Positions 45,569-54,538 of a stretch of 64,000 bases of DNA are shown here, piece by piece. Position numbers and translations under genes: made by a program. Origin of the DNA: Oleisolibacter albus. GTDB lineage: Bacteria > Pseudomonadota > Alphaproteobacteria > Azospirillales > Azospirillaceae. The notes below the pieces were generated by a model. That model did not search any database. It was not told where the DNA came from and saw only the letters and a list, made by a program, of their open reading frames with translations. Where the stretch lies: positions 298,080 to 362,079 of the forward strand of contig NZ_QGNJ01000004.1 in the NCBI RefSeq assembly GCF_003336875.1, given 5' to 3'. The stretch's first letter is position 1, and each line of letters starts with the position of its first letter.

Positions 45569-46093
45569 TCAGCCCCTGTTGACCAGGGCTGTGAATGCCT
45601 CGTCCGCCAGGGACATCAGCACCACATCCTCCTGATCGGCGCCCAGGGCACGGTAGAACAGCTGGCCCCGCACATTGGTCCGGCGCATGTGCCAGGCCAG
45701 CCAGTGCCCGCCCTCGTCGCGGGCCAGTCGGGCGGCGGCGGCCATCAGGGCCGTGCCCACGCCGTGTCGCCGCGCCAGCGGTTCCACGTAGAGATCCTCC
45801 AGCACCAGTCCCGGCGTGGCGCTGACGCTGTCATAGCCGTGGGTCAGCAGCACGATCCCGGCTGGGCGGCCATCCCGTTCGGCCAGCAAGGCGCGGAACA
45901 GAGGCAAGGGGCCAAAGCCGTCGGCGCGGAATCGCTCCGGCGTCAGCGCCGTCCGCCCCAGCCCATCCTCCAGGCAGAGGGACGCGATCAGAGCGGCAGC
46001 GGCCTCCGCATCCTCCGGCGTGGCCAGCCGGACATGGTGGCCGCCGACAGGGTGACCGCCGGTCGTACTCGCGGCCCCCACGTTCTGGCTCAC
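45569..46093 (-). CDS. GNAT-family N-acetyltransferase
   Basis: The 174-residue protein shows the GNAT fold with [27 protein letters not shown], containing the acetyl-CoA-binding (R/Q)xxGxG/A loop (RRHGVG), and the C-terminal [13 protein letters not shown]. Substrate unknown; a polyamine or amino acid is possible. It starts at GTG 46091-46093 overlapping the leuB stop in GTGA, so it is co-translated with leuB, and converges on ribB. Confidence 0.85.
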   Translation of the reverse strand: MSQNVGAASTTGGHPVGGHHVRLATPEDAEAAAALIASLCLEDGLGRTALTPERFRADGFGPLPLFRALLAERDGRPAGIVLLTHGYDSVSATPGLVLEDLYVEPLARRHGVGTALMAAAARLARDEGGHWLAWHMRRTNVRGQLFYRALGADQEDVVLMSLADEAFTALVNRG

Positions 46094-47205
46094 GCCGCGA
46101 CCAGCTTGTCCATCTCTCGCAGGATGGTGTCGGCCATGACCGAAGTGGAGCATTTGGCCATGCCGGGCTGCATGATGTCGCCGGTACGCATGCCGGTTTT
46201 CAGCACATTCTCCACGGCCTGCTCCAGCAACTCGGCCTCGGTCTGGAGGTCGAAGGACCAGCGCAACGCCATGGCGAAGGACAGCATCATGGCGATGGGG
46301 TTGGCGATGTCGCGGCCGGCGATGTCCGGGGCGGAGCCGTGGACCGGCTCGTACAGGGCCTTGCGCTTGCCCTGGGCGTCGGCGGCGCCCAGCGAGGCGG
46401 AGGGCAGCATGCCGATGGAGCCCGTCAGCATGGCCGCCTCGTCCGACAGCATGTCGCCGAACAGGTTGTCGGTGACGATGACGTCGAACTGCTTGGGGTT
46501 GCGCACCAGCTGCATGGAGCATGCGTCGGCCAGCATGTGCGTCAGCGTGACGTCGGCATATTCGGCCTTGTGCAGGGCGATGACCTCCTGCCGCCACAGC
46601 AGGCCGGACTCCATGACATTGCCCTTCTCCACCGAACAGACGGTGTTGCCGCGCTTGCGCGCCAGCTCGAAGGCGATGCGGGCCACGCGATGGATCTCGT
46701 GGGTGTCATAGATCTGGGTGTTGATGCCGCGGCGCTCGCCATTGGGCAGGGTGCTGATGCCGCGCGGCTCCCCGAAATAGACGCCGCCGGTCAGCTCGCG
46801 CACGATCATGATGTCCAGGCCGCGCACCACCTCGGGCTTCAGGGTGGAGGCGTCCACCAGCGCATCGAACACCGTGGCCGGGCGCAGGTTGGCGAACAAC
46901 TCCATCTCCTTGCGCAGGCGCAGCAGGCCGGCCTCCGGGCGCTTGTCGAAGCCCAGCGCGTCCCATTTCGGACCGCCCACCGCCGCCAGCAGCACGGCAT
47001 CCACGGCCAGGGCGCGGGCCATGGTCTCGTCGGTCAGCGGTACGCCGTGGGCGTCGATGGAACAGCCGCCCACCAGCCCCTCTTCCACCTTGAACTCGAT
47101 GCCGCGCCGCTTGCCCAGCCACTCAATGACCCGGCGCACCTGGCGCATGACCTCGGGGCCGATGCCGTCGCCCGGCAGGAGAAGGAGGGAACCCGCAACC
47201 GACAT
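46090..47205 (-). CDS. leuB: 3-isopropylmalate dehydrogenase
   Basis: The 371-residue NAD-dependent enzyme oxidises and decarboxylates 3-isopropylmalate in leucine synthesis. [30 protein letters not shown] region, [13 protein letters not shown] and the signature [25 protein letters not shown] are present. It lies about 100 bases after leuD on the same strand. leuC is not in the window. Confidence 0.97.
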   Translation of the reverse strand: MSVAGSLLLLPGDGIGPEVMRQVRRVIEWLGKRRGIEFKVEEGLVGGCSIDAHGVPLTDETMARALAVDAVLLAAVGGPKWDALGFDKRPEAGLLRLRKEMELFANLRPATVFDALVDASTLKPEVVRGLDIMIVRELTGGVYFGEPRGISTLPNGERRGINTQIYDTHEIHRVARIAFELARKRGNTVCSVEKGNVMESGLLWRQEVIALHKAEYADVTLTHMLADACSMQLVRNPKQFDVIVTDNLFGDMLSDEAAMLTGSIGMLPSASLGAADAQGKRKALYEPVHGSAPDIAGRDIANPIAMMLSFAMALRWSFDLQTEAELLEQAVENVLKTGMRTGDIMQPGMAKCSTSVMADTILREMDKLVAA

Positions 47206-47309
47206 TTGCTACCTCTGTCTCTCATCATCTGGCCGCGGACCGGCGGCCCTGTCGTCATCTCAGTGAAGATCTACGCCCGGTCAGGGCCGGGCGCAAAGCG
47301 CACATCCAC

Positions 47310-47924
47310 TCAGGATGCCCAAAGCCAGGGTTGGGTCGCGCGCTGCGCCGCCTCGAACCCGTCGATCTCTCCGGCATTGCGCAAGGTCAGGCCGATATCG
47401 TCCCAGCCATTCAGCAGGCATTGGCGCCGGAACGGCTCCACCTCGAAGGGCACGCTGCCGCCATCGGGCAGATGGATGGTCTGGGCGTCCAGATCCACGG
47501 TGAAGGTGGCGTTGGCGCCGTTGTCCGCCGCGTCCATCAGCCGGTCGATGACAGGTTGAGGCAGGACGATGGGCAGCACGCCGTTCTTGAAGCAGTTGTT
47601 GAAGAAGATGTCGGCGAAGCTGGGGGCGATGACGCAGCGGATGCCGTAATCGGCCAGAGCCCAGGGTGCATGCTCGCGTGAGGAGCCGCAGCCGAAATTG
47701 TCACCGGCGATGATGATCCTGGCCCCCTTGTAGGCCGGGCGGTTCAGCACGAAGTCCGGCTTTTCGCTGCCATCCCCGTTGAAGCGCAGGGCGGCGAACA
47801 GACCTTCCCCCAGACCGGTGCGCTTGATGGTCTTCAGATAGCGCGCCGGGATGATCATGTCGGTATCGACATTCATCAGCCGCAGGGGGGCGGCGACACC
47901 GGTCAACTGCGTGAACTTGTCCAT
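47310..47924 (-). CDS. leuD: 3-isopropylmalate dehydratase small subunit
   Basis: The 204-residue subunit pairs with LeuC (not seen here) to isomerise isopropylmalate. [26 protein letters not shown] and [22 protein letters not shown] are diagnostic of the aconitase swivelling domain. ATG 47922-47924 gives the conserved [14 protein letters not shown] start; its ribosome site is weak. First gene of leuD-leuB-GNAT. Confidence 0.96.
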   Translation of the reverse strand: MDKFTQLTGVAAPLRLMNVDTDMIIPARYLKTIKRTGLGEGLFAALRFNGDGSEKPDFVLNRPAYKGARIIIAGDNFGCGSSREHAPWALADYGIRCVIAPSFADIFFNNCFKNGVLPIVLPQPVIDRLMDAADNGANATFTVDLDAQTIHLPDGGSVPFEVEPFRRQCLLNGWDDIGLTLRNAGEIDGFEAAQRATQPWLWAS

Positions 47925-47952
47925 GATCTTGACGTCCGTGCATCGGAATATG

Positions 47953-47984
47953 CCACAGCACCATGCCACAGCCGGATGCTGTGG
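47953..47984. repeat. Overlapping direct and inverted repeats upstream of leuD
   Basis: CCACAGC occurs at 47953-47959 and 47966-47972, and its reverse complement GCTGTGG at 47978-47984. The last arm can pair with either copy, giving two alternative hairpins about 30-60 bases before the leuD start. This could be an operator or a regulatory leader; no leader peptide with leucine codons was recognised. Confidence 0.45.
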
Positions 47985-48165
47985 AAAATACGCAAGAGAC
48001 TTGCGCAGACCTGACCTGCGACGAAACATAGCGACTCCGAGCGTCGCCTGTTCTGCCAGCAGGTGGGGCCGCACGCCGCGGGGACACGGCCTGGCCACGA
48101 TCTGGTCCGGCGGACATACTCGGCGTAGAGTGGGCTGGTGGGAGCGATCCAGCGCGGAGAATGCC

Positions 48166-48549
48166 ATGCGCCTGTTCCGGGTGATCCTGGGTGTGACCGA
48201 CATTGATGCGGCGAGCACCTTCTATGCCGCGCTTCTGGGCCAGCCGGGCCGTCGGATTTCTCCGGGACAGCAGTATTTCGATGTGGGCCGATCGATCCTG
48301 GCCTGTGTCGACGGGGCGGCGGAAGGTGGCGCACCGGTCCCCGCTGCGGCGGCCCCGCTGGCGCTGGCCGTGCATGATCTGGAGACTTTCCTGGCCCGTG
48401 CCCGCACGGCCGGCGCCCGCTTCGATGCGGAGCCGATGCAGGACCTGCCGGAAGAGGCCGGCAGCGGTGAACGCAGCTTCCATTGCTGCGATCCCTGGGG
48501 CAACCGGCTGGTCTTCGTGGAAGCCGGGACAGAGTTCACCGGCGCCTGA
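48166..48549 (+). CDS. VOC/glyoxalase-like protein
   Basis: The 127-residue protein starts [25 protein letters not shown] and ends [20 protein letters not shown], typical vicinal-oxygen-chelate motifs (the C-terminal DPWGNxLxF with a Glu ligand). Substrate unknown. GGAG precedes ATG 48166. It is divergent from leuD and transcribed alone. Confidence 0.85.
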   Translation: MRLFRVILGVTDIDAASTFYAALLGQPGRRISPGQQYFDVGRSILACVDGAAEGGAPVPAAAAPLALAVHDLETFLARARTAGARFDAEPMQDLPEEAGSGERSFHCCDPWGNRLVFVEAGTEFTGA

Positions 48550-48580
48550 CCGGATTTTCCCTGCGGACATCCTTGGCCGC

Positions 48581-48605
48581 TGCCCCCGACCTTAGCAGGG
48601 GGGCA
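48581..48605 (+). terminator. Hairpin after the VOC gene
   Basis: TGCCCCC (48581-48587) can pair with GGGGGCA (48599-48605) across an 11-base loop, 30 bases past the VOC stop. No T run follows, so termination is only suggested. Confidence 0.35.
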
Positions 48606-48609
48606 TCCT

Positions 48610-48644
48610 GCGCAATTGCGCCAAGCCTCTGATCGATATACAAA
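48610..48644 (+). promoter_or_regulatory. Candidate tctBAC promoter with 12-bp palindrome
   Basis: The perfect palindrome GCGCAATTGCGC (48610-48621) overlaps a -35-like TTGCGC (48616-48621), with TACAAA (48639-48644) 17 bp further as a -10. The tctB start is 125 bases downstream. Confidence 0.4.
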
Positions 48645-48769
48645 GTTTGACAGAACAATGAACCGCTTGCCCAACGGTCCGGATGAAGGCCGGGGTGCGG
48701 TTCTCGGGAGGCAACGGCGCATGGGTGGAGCGGTCGGGTCGTCATGGCGCGTCAGCAACGGGACGGGCC

Positions 48770-49216
48770 ATGCGGGGACGTAGCGCACAGGATCTGGTCG
48801 GCGGTCTGGCCCTGGTGGCCCTGTCGGTTCTGGCCTTCAGTCAGATCAGCGATCTCGACATGGGGCGGGCCGCCCGCATGGGGCCGGGCTATTTTCCGAC
48901 CCTGCTGGCGGGAGGTGTCGGCCTCTTCGGAGTTTTCATCGCCGGGCGCGGTCTGATCGTCGCCGGTCCGGGCCTGGATTCCTGGGGCTGGCGCCATCTG
49001 CTGCCGGTCATCGTCGCCATCATCTTCTTTTCCTTCGCCATCCGGCCGCTGGGCATGGTGGTGGCCGGCACTGGCATCGTGCTGATCGGCTCCTTCGCCG
49101 CGCCTGACCTGCGCTGGCGCGAGACGCTGCTGTTCGGTGCCGGTCTGGTGCTGTTCACAGTGCTGCTGTTCAAGGTCGCCCTCAACCTTCCGCTGGCCAT
49201 CTGGCCCAGGTTCTGA
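48770..49216 (+). CDS. tctB: Tripartite tricarboxylate transporter, small membrane subunit TctB
   Basis: The 148-residue protein has four hydrophobic segments and the TctB look: DLVGGLALVALSVLAF, RMGPGYFPTLLAGGVGLFGVFI. It forms the small integral subunit of the TTT transporter. ATG 48770 is the likely start. Its stop overlaps the tctA start (TGATG). The gene order B-A-C differs from the C-B-A of the founding Salmonella system. Confidence 0.85.
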   Translation: MRGRSAQDLVGGLALVALSVLAFSQISDLDMGRAARMGPGYFPTLLAGGVGLFGVFIAGRGLIVAGPGLDSWGWRHLLPVIVAIIFFSFAIRPLGMVVAGTGIVLIGSFAAPDLRWRETLLFGAGLVLFTVLLFKVALNLPLAIWPRF

Positions 49217-50727
49217 TGGATCAGGTCTTCAGCAATCTCGCGCTCGGGTTCGGTGCGGCGGTCACGCCCATCAATCTCGGCCTCTGTTTCATCGGTGCGC
49301 TGGTGGGAACGCTGATCGGCGTGCTGCCCGGCCTCGGTCCCATCGCCACCATCGCCATCCTGCTGCCCATCACCTTCTATCTCGACCCGCTGGGCGCGCT
49401 GATCATGCTGGCCGGCATCTATTACGGTGCCCAGTATGGCGGCAGTACCACGGCCATCCTGGTCAACATGCCGGGGGAGACCAGCAGCGTCGTCACCACC
49501 CTGGACGGGCACCAGATGGCACGGCAAGGACGGGCGGGGCCGGCCCTGGCCATCGCCGCCCTGGGCAGCTTCTTCGCCGGTTCGGTGGCCACGTTCCTGG
49601 TGGCCCTGTTCGGCCCGCTGCTGGCGGGCATCGCCCAGAAATTCGGCCCGGCCGAATATTTCTCGCTGATGCTGACGGGCCTGGTCGGCGCCACCGTGCT
49701 GGCCAGCGGCTCGGTGGTGAAGGCCGTGGCCATGATCCTGGTCGGGCTGCTGCTGGGATCGGTCGGTTCCGACATCGAGACGGGGGAGCCGCGCATGACC
49801 TTCGGCATCCCGCAGATCGCCGAAGGCATCAACTTCACCACCCTGGCCGTGGGCCTGTTCGGCATTGCCGAGATCCTGCGCAACCTGGAGAAGCATGCGG
49901 AGGATCGCAGTGTGCTGGGTGGCCGCATCATCGGGCTGATGCCGACCTGGCGCGACATCAAGCAGTCCGCCCTGCCGGTGCTGCGGGGCACCGGCATCGG
50001 CTCGGTCCTTGGCATCCTGCCGGGCAATGGCGCGGTGCTGGCGCCCTATGCCAGCTACACCTTGGAAAAGAAGCTGTCGAAGACACCGTCACGCTTCGGC
50101 AAGGGCGCCATCGAAGGCGTGGCCGGGCCGGAAAGCGCCAACAATGCCGGCGCCCAGACCAGCTTCATCCCGCTGCTGACCCTGGGCATTCCGCCCAACG
50201 CCGTCATGGCCATGATGGTGGGCGCCATGACCATGCAGGGCATCATCCCCGGCCCTACGGTGATGACCGAAAATCCCACCCTGTTTTGGGGCATGATCGC
50301 CAGCATGTGGATCGGCAACGCCATGCTGGTCATCATCAACCTGCCACTGGTCGGCATCTGGGTGCGGCTGCTGCGGGTGCCTTACCGGCTCCTGTTCCCG
50401 GCTATCCTGCTGTTCTGCTGCATCGGCGTCTACACCATCAACAGTTCCCATGTGGACGTGCTCTTGGTCGCCCTGTTCGGCCTTGTCGGCTACTTCCTGT
50501 TGAAACACGGATTCGAGCCGGCGCCGCTGCTCCTGGCCTTCGTGCTGGGACCGCTGCTGGAGGAGAATCTGCGCCGTGCCCTGCTGATCGCCCGCGGCGA
50601 CCCGGCGATCTTCATCACCCGTCCCATCAGCGCCTTCCTGCTTCTGGTGGCCGTCGGGCTGTTGGCGGTCGTGCTGCTGCCGTCGGTGCGCAAACGGCGC
50701 GAGGAGGTCTTCCACGAAGAGGACTGA
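49216..50727 (+). CDS. tctA: Tripartite tricarboxylate transporter, large membrane subunit TctA
   Basis: The 503-residue permease has eleven or twelve hydrophobic segments and the TctA motifs GTLIGVLPGLGPIATIAILLP and YYGAQYGGSTTAILVNMPGE. A second Gly-rich repeat (GILPGNGAVLAPYASY, EGVAGPESANNAGAQTSFIPLLTLGIPPN) mirrors the first. It moves tri- or dicarboxylates with a cation gradient using the TctC binding protein. Confidence 0.95.
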   Translation: MDQVFSNLALGFGAAVTPINLGLCFIGALVGTLIGVLPGLGPIATIAILLPITFYLDPLGALIMLAGIYYGAQYGGSTTAILVNMPGETSSVVTTLDGHQMARQGRAGPALAIAALGSFFAGSVATFLVALFGPLLAGIAQKFGPAEYFSLMLTGLVGATVLASGSVVKAVAMILVGLLLGSVGSDIETGEPRMTFGIPQIAEGINFTTLAVGLFGIAEILRNLEKHAEDRSVLGGRIIGLMPTWRDIKQSALPVLRGTGIGSVLGILPGNGAVLAPYASYTLEKKLSKTPSRFGKGAIEGVAGPESANNAGAQTSFIPLLTLGIPPNAVMAMMVGAMTMQGIIPGPTVMTENPTLFWGMIASMWIGNAMLVIINLPLVGIWVRLLRVPYRLLFPAILLFCCIGVYTINSSHVDVLLVALFGLVGYFLLKHGFEPAPLLLAFVLGPLLEENLRRALLIARGDPAIFITRPISAFLLLVAVGLLAVVLLPSVRKRREEVFHEED

Positions 50728-50767
50728 GACCGCCGTCATTATCAACGAACAATCCCGGGAGGACCTC

Positions 50768-51742
50768 ATGCGTCTGAAGACATTTGCCGTCGCCGCCGTG
50801 GCTCTGGTCGCCGCGGCCGGATCGGCCTTCGCCCAGTCCTTTCCCTCGCGCCCCATTACCATGGTGGTGCCTTTCGCCGCCGGCGGTCCCACCGATACCG
50901 TGGCCAGGCTGGTGGCCCAGTCCATGAGCGAGACGCTTGGCCAGCAGGTGGTGGTGGAGAATGTCGGCGGGGCCGGCGGCACCCTTGGCGCCGCCCGCGT
51001 GGCCAAGGCCGACGCCGACGGCTACACCCTGCTGCTGCACCATATCGGGCAGGCGACATCGGCCACGCTTTACCGCAAGCTGCCCTACAACCCGGCCACG
51101 GACTTCGCCGGCATCGGCCTCGTCACCGACGTGCCCATGACCATCGTGGCCAAGAAGGAGTTTCCGGCCAAGGACCTGAAGGAACTGGTGGCCTATGTGA
51201 AGGCCAATGCCGACAAGGTGACCCTGGCCAATGCCGGCGTCGGCGCGGCCTCCCATCTCTGCGGCATGCTGTTCATGAAGGAGATCGGGACCCAGCTGAC
51301 CACCGTTCCCTACAAGGGCACGGGTCCGGCCATGAATGATCTGGTGGGCGGACAGGTCGATGTCATGTGCGACCAGACCACCAACACCACGGGCCAGATC
51401 AAGGGCGGCGCTATCAAGGCCTATGCCGTGACCACGCCGACCAAGGTGGCCTCACTGCCGGATCTGCCCACCACCAAGGATGCCGGCCTGCCCGGCGTGC
51501 AGGTGGCGGTCTGGCACGGTCTGTATGCGCCCAAGGGCACCCCGGCCGATGTGGTGCAGAAGCTGAACGGCGCCCTGCTGGCCGCCTTGAAGAACAACAC
51601 AGTCAAGGCCCGGTTCGCCGAGTTGGGCACCGAGCCGGTCAGCGCTGACCGCGCCACGCCGCAGGTGCTGGACGCGTTCGTCAAGGCGGAGATCGAGCGC
51701 TGGCGCCCCATCATCCAGGATGCCGGCGTCTTCGCGGACTGA
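50768..51742 (+). CDS. tctC: Tripartite tricarboxylate transporter substrate-binding protein (Bug family)
   Basis: The 324-residue periplasmic protein has a signal peptide (residues 1-22, ending AFA) and the Bug-family blocks PSRPITMVVPFAAGGPTDTVARL, VVVENVGGAGGTLGA and GTGPAMNDLVGGQVDVM, with WHGLYAPKGTP towards the end. It captures the carboxylate for TctAB. GGGAGGA precedes ATG 50768. Confidence 0.94.
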   Translation: MRLKTFAVAAVALVAAAGSAFAQSFPSRPITMVVPFAAGGPTDTVARLVAQSMSETLGQQVVVENVGGAGGTLGAARVAKADADGYTLLLHHIGQATSATLYRKLPYNPATDFAGIGLVTDVPMTIVAKKEFPAKDLKELVAYVKANADKVTLANAGVGAASHLCGMLFMKEIGTQLTTVPYKGTGPAMNDLVGGQVDVMCDQTTNTTGQIKGGAIKAYAVTTPTKVASLPDLPTTKDAGLPGVQVAVWHGLYAPKGTPADVVQKLNGALLAALKNNTVKARFAELGTEPVSADRATPQVLDAFVKAEIERWRPIIQDAGVFAD

Positions 51743-51759
51743 TCGATGCTTCCGTCAGT

Positions 51760-51790
51760 ACCCTGCCGGTGGTCTTCCCGCCGGCAGGGT
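51760..51790. terminator. 10-bp hairpin after tctC
   Basis: ACCCTGCCGG (51760-51769) and CCGGCAGGGT (51781-51790) are perfect reverse complements around an 11-base loop, 18 bases past the tctC stop. There is no T run; it may stabilise the 3' end or aid factor-dependent termination. Confidence 0.5.
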
Positions 51791-51871
51791 CGCATCCGGA
51801 CTTGCCTTTTCCGGCGGCCCACGCGAAACCCCTGTCCTCGGCCGCCATCGCGGCCCCGATGGACGCGTTCG

Positions 51872-52747
51872 ATGACCAGCCGCAAGGGTTCCCATAGCCG
51901 CCCGCCCGTCCCACCCTCCGGCAGCGCCCGCCGGCCGACCCTGACCCTCGGCAGCAATCCCGGTGCCGGAGCAGAGGCCGGTGCGGCTGCCGCCGAGGAC
52001 GCGCGCCGGACGAGGCCCCTGCGCATCGCCGGACTGGCGGCCGTGCAGGCCCTGTTCGCCCGTGACCCCGACCGGGTGGAGCGGCTGTTCTACGAGGACC
52101 GGCTGAAGGGCGAGGTGGGGCCGTTCTGTGCCCATCTTGCGGCCCGCCGCCGCCCCTACCGTCTGGTCGGGCCGGAGGAGATGGAGAAGGTGGCGGGCAC
52201 GCCGCTGCATGGCGGCATCGTCGCCGTGGCCGCGCCGCGCCCGGTCCTGCCCTTCGATCTGGCGGACGCCTCCCGCTGGGCCGCCGCAGGGCATCCGCTG
52301 CTGCTGCTGGACGGGGTCGGCAATCCGCACAATCTCGGCGCCATCGTGCGCACGGCCGCCTTTTTCGGGCTGGAGCGGCTGGTGCTGTCCGACCATCCCG
52401 GCCAGGCCCTGCCGTCGGACTCCGCCTACCGCGTGGCCGAGGGCGGCTTCGAGCATGTCACCCTCTACCGGGCCACGGGCTTCGCCGGGGTGCTGGCTGC
52501 GCTGGGCGGCGCCTACCGCACCATCGGCACCGCCCTTGGCGGCCATACGCCGCTGGAACAGTTGCTGGCCGCGCCCACCCAAGGAAAGCCCGTGGCCCTG
52601 GTTCTGGGCAATGAGGAGCAGGGTCTGCCCGCACCCACCCAGGCTGCCTGTGCCGCTTTGGCCACCATTCCCGGCAGCGGCCGGGTGCAGTCGCTGAATG
52701 TGTCGGCGACCGCCGCCATCCTGGCCTATCTGCTGACGCGGGGCTGA
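51872..52747 (+). CDS. TrmH/SpoU-family rRNA or tRNA 2'-O-methyltransferase
   Basis: The 291-residue protein has a basic, disordered N-terminus (about 45 residues), a SpoU substrate-binding domain ([23 protein letters not shown]) and the SPOUT motifs [27 protein letters not shown] and [18 protein letters not shown]. It resembles RlmB-like enzymes, but the target RNA is uncertain. The rluE-like gene follows 11 bases on. Confidence 0.9.
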   Translation: MTSRKGSHSRPPVPPSGSARRPTLTLGSNPGAGAEAGAAAAEDARRTRPLRIAGLAAVQALFARDPDRVERLFYEDRLKGEVGPFCAHLAARRRPYRLVGPEEMEKVAGTPLHGGIVAVAAPRPVLPFDLADASRWAAAGHPLLLLDGVGNPHNLGAIVRTAAFFGLERLVLSDHPGQALPSDSAYRVAEGGFEHVTLYRATGFAGVLAALGGAYRTIGTALGGHTPLEQLLAAPTQGKPVALVLGNEEQGLPAPTQAACAALATIPGSGRVQSLNVSATAAILAYLLTRG

Positions 52748-52758
52748 GGGACGGGCCG

Positions 52759-53322
52759 ATGGCACGGGTACTGCTGCTGAACAAGCCCTATGATGTGCTG
52801 TGCCAGTTCACCGATGAGGGAACCGGCCACGCCACACTGAAGGACCATGTGGACGTGCCGGGCGTCTATCCCGCCGGCCGGCTGGATCGGGACAGCGAGG
52901 GGCTGGTGGTGCTGACCGATGATGGCGGGCTGATCGCCCGCATCAGCCAGCCCCGGCACAAATGGCCCAAGACCTACCGCGTGCAGGTGGAGGGCGATCC
53001 GGCCGACGCCGATCTGGCGCCTTTGCGCACCGGCATCACCCTGAAGGACGGGGCCACCCTGCCGGCGGAGGTGCGCCGTATCGACGAACCGGCTGGTCTG
53101 TGGCCGCGCACGCCGCCGGTGCGCTTCCGCAAGTCGGTGCCCACCTCCTGGATCGAGATCGTGCTGCGCGAGGGCCGTAACCGCCAGGTCCGGCGCATGA
53201 CGGCCGCCATCGGCTTCCCCACGCTGCGCCTGATCCGCTGGTCCGTGGGCGACTGGACCCTGGAGGGGCTGGCCCCAGGCTGCTGGCGCGCGGTGCCGAT
53301 GCCCGTCCGCCCCGGACGCTGA
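52759..53322 (+). CDS. rluE: RluE/RsuA-family pseudouridine synthase
   Basis: The 187-residue enzyme has the catalytic motif [14 protein letters not shown] (Asp nucleophile) and [25 protein letters not shown], and lacks the S4 domain found in RsuA and RluB, which fits RluE (U2457 of 23S rRNA). GAGGGACGG lies before ATG 52759. It is probably co-transcribed with the methyltransferase gene upstream. Confidence 0.9.
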   Translation: MARVLLLNKPYDVLCQFTDEGTGHATLKDHVDVPGVYPAGRLDRDSEGLVVLTDDGGLIARISQPRHKWPKTYRVQVEGDPADADLAPLRTGITLKDGATLPAEVRRIDEPAGLWPRTPPVRFRKSVPTSWIEIVLREGRNRQVRRMTAAIGFPTLRLIRWSVGDWTLEGLAPGCWRAVPMPVRPGR

Positions 53323-53389
53323 CGGCCGTCGCGGGAACCCGTCCGCGCCCCGGGCGTTGCCCCGGCATGTCCGCCAGGGAGCTGCGCCC

Positions 53390-53560
53390 GTGCCCTTCGT
53401 CATCCTGCTGCTGCTCGTGATCCTCATCGCCCAGTTCGGCTTCTGGGACACGCTGCAGGCGATCCTTGGCAGCTTGGCCATGATGGCCGTGCTGCTGTCG
53501 CTGCTGGCGGCGTTGGCCTATCTCGGTTTCCGCTGGATCCTGCGCAGGGCCGGGCGATAG
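53390..53560 (+). CDS. Small inner-membrane protein, 56 residues
   Basis: GTG 53390 follows AGGGAG at 53376-53381. The product has two hydrophobic stretches (VPFVILLLLVILIAQFGFW and the LAMMAVLLSLLAALAYLGF segment) and ends in RWILRRAGR, giving a two-helix hairpin with basic tail. No family is recognised. The stop codon TAG lies in the loop of an 18-bp hairpin. Confidence 0.6.
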   Translation: MPFVILLLLVILIAQFGFWDTLQAILGSLAMMAVLLSLLAALAYLGFRWILRRAGR

Positions 53561-53579
53561 GCGCCCGGCCCTGCGCAGG
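53539..53579. terminator. 18-bp perfect hairpin spanning the stop codon
   Basis: The arm 53539-53556 (starting CCTGCGCAGG, ending CCGGGCG) is the exact reverse complement of 53562-53579, with the five-base loop ATAGG that contains the TAG stop. It lies between convergent genes and has no T run. It may work as a two-way terminator or RNA stabiliser. Confidence 0.7.
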
Positions 53580-53588
53580 GGGCACCCG

Positions 53589-54431
53589 TCAGCTGCCGGG
53601 GAAGTCGGTGTTCCGTGTCTGCGCTGCCCAGACATCCATCTCTGCGATGGTGGCGCTGAGCTTCTCCCGCGCCCGCCGCAGCGCGTCGGACCCCAGCAGA
53701 AGTTGCCGGGGCGGGGACTCCGCCCGCACGGCGGCCAGCATCACCTGAGCCGCCCGGACAGGATCGCCGGCCTGCCGGCCGTGATTGCCGGCGAAAACCG
53801 CATTGCTGTGGCCGATGGTATCGGCATAGGCCGCGTCCGCGTCGCCACTCCACTGTACAGAATGATCTGACAGGAAGTCGGTGCGAAAGGCGCCGGGCGC
53901 CACCGCCGTCATCTTGATGCCCAGCGGTGCCACCTCCAGTGCCAGGGCAGCGGAAAACCCTTCCAGCGCGTACTTGGCCGCGGCATAGAGCGCCGACCCC
54001 ACTGATGGCGCCCGCCCGGCAATGGAAGTTATGGTGACGATATGCCCCCCGCCCTGGGTCCGGAGATAGGGCAGGGCCGTGCGGACGATGCGAATTGGCG
54101 CGAACACATCGACGTCGAACAGGCGGCGCAACTGGTCGTCCGTGCTGGTCTCCACCGCGCCCAGCAGGCCATAGCCGGCATTGTTGACGATGACGTCGAT
54201 GCGGCCGGCCAGGGCAAAGGCCCGGTGGACCACCTCCGCCGCGGCCCCCTCGTTGGCCAGATCGGCCTTGAGGACATGCAGCCGGCCCGCTGCTGCCGAG
54301 CCTTCTGTCTCGGGGATGGCCGGGGGCGCGCCCCGAACTGTGCCGATGACCGTGTCGCCGGCAGCCAGCACGGCTTTTGCCAGTTCCAGCCCCAACCCGC
54401 GCGAAATACCCGTAATAAGCCACGTTGCCAT
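53589..54431 (-). CDS. Short-chain dehydrogenase/reductase
   Basis: The 280-residue protein has the classical SDR nucleotide motif TGISRGLGLELA (TGxxxGxG), the NNAGYG motif, the catalytic Ser in ITSIAG and the YxxxK in YAAAKYALEGFSAALA. The overall pattern resembles NAD(P)-dependent oxidoreductases of the cP-type with unknown substrates. AAAGGAGA precedes ATG 54429-54431. It diverges from a LysR regulator that most likely controls it. Confidence 0.92.
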   Translation of the reverse strand: MATWLITGISRGLGLELAKAVLAAGDTVIGTVRGAPPAIPETEGSAAAGRLHVLKADLANEGAAAEVVHRAFALAGRIDVIVNNAGYGLLGAVETSTDDQLRRLFDVDVFAPIRIVRTALPYLRTQGGGHIVTITSIAGRAPSVGSALYAAAKYALEGFSAALALEVAPLGIKMTAVAPGAFRTDFLSDHSVQWSGDADAAYADTIGHSNAVFAGNHGRQAGDPVRAAQVMLAAVRAESPPRQLLLGSDALRRAREKLSATIAEMDVWAAQTRNTDFPGS

Positions 54432-54492
54432 GGTGGGTCTCCTTTCGCCGATGCAGATAGCCCCACCACGGCAGCTACAGAATGCCGGGAAA

Positions 54493-54511
54493 ACTAACGG
54501 GCCTTGTTAGT
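54493..54511. promoter_or_regulatory. Operator palindrome between SDR and LysR genes
   Basis: ACTAAC (54493-54498) and GTTAGT (54506-54511) are exact inverted arms around a 7-bp spacer, midway between divergent SDR and LysR starts (62 and 28 bases away). LysR proteins bind such interrupted palindromes in the shared promoter. Confidence 0.6.
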
Positions 54512-54538
54512 ATTTCTAAAAGATGTTCTGCTTACCCC

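Noticed and set aside
47206..47309. leuC between leuD and leuB
   Set aside because: The gap is only about 100 bases; leuC must lie elsewhere.
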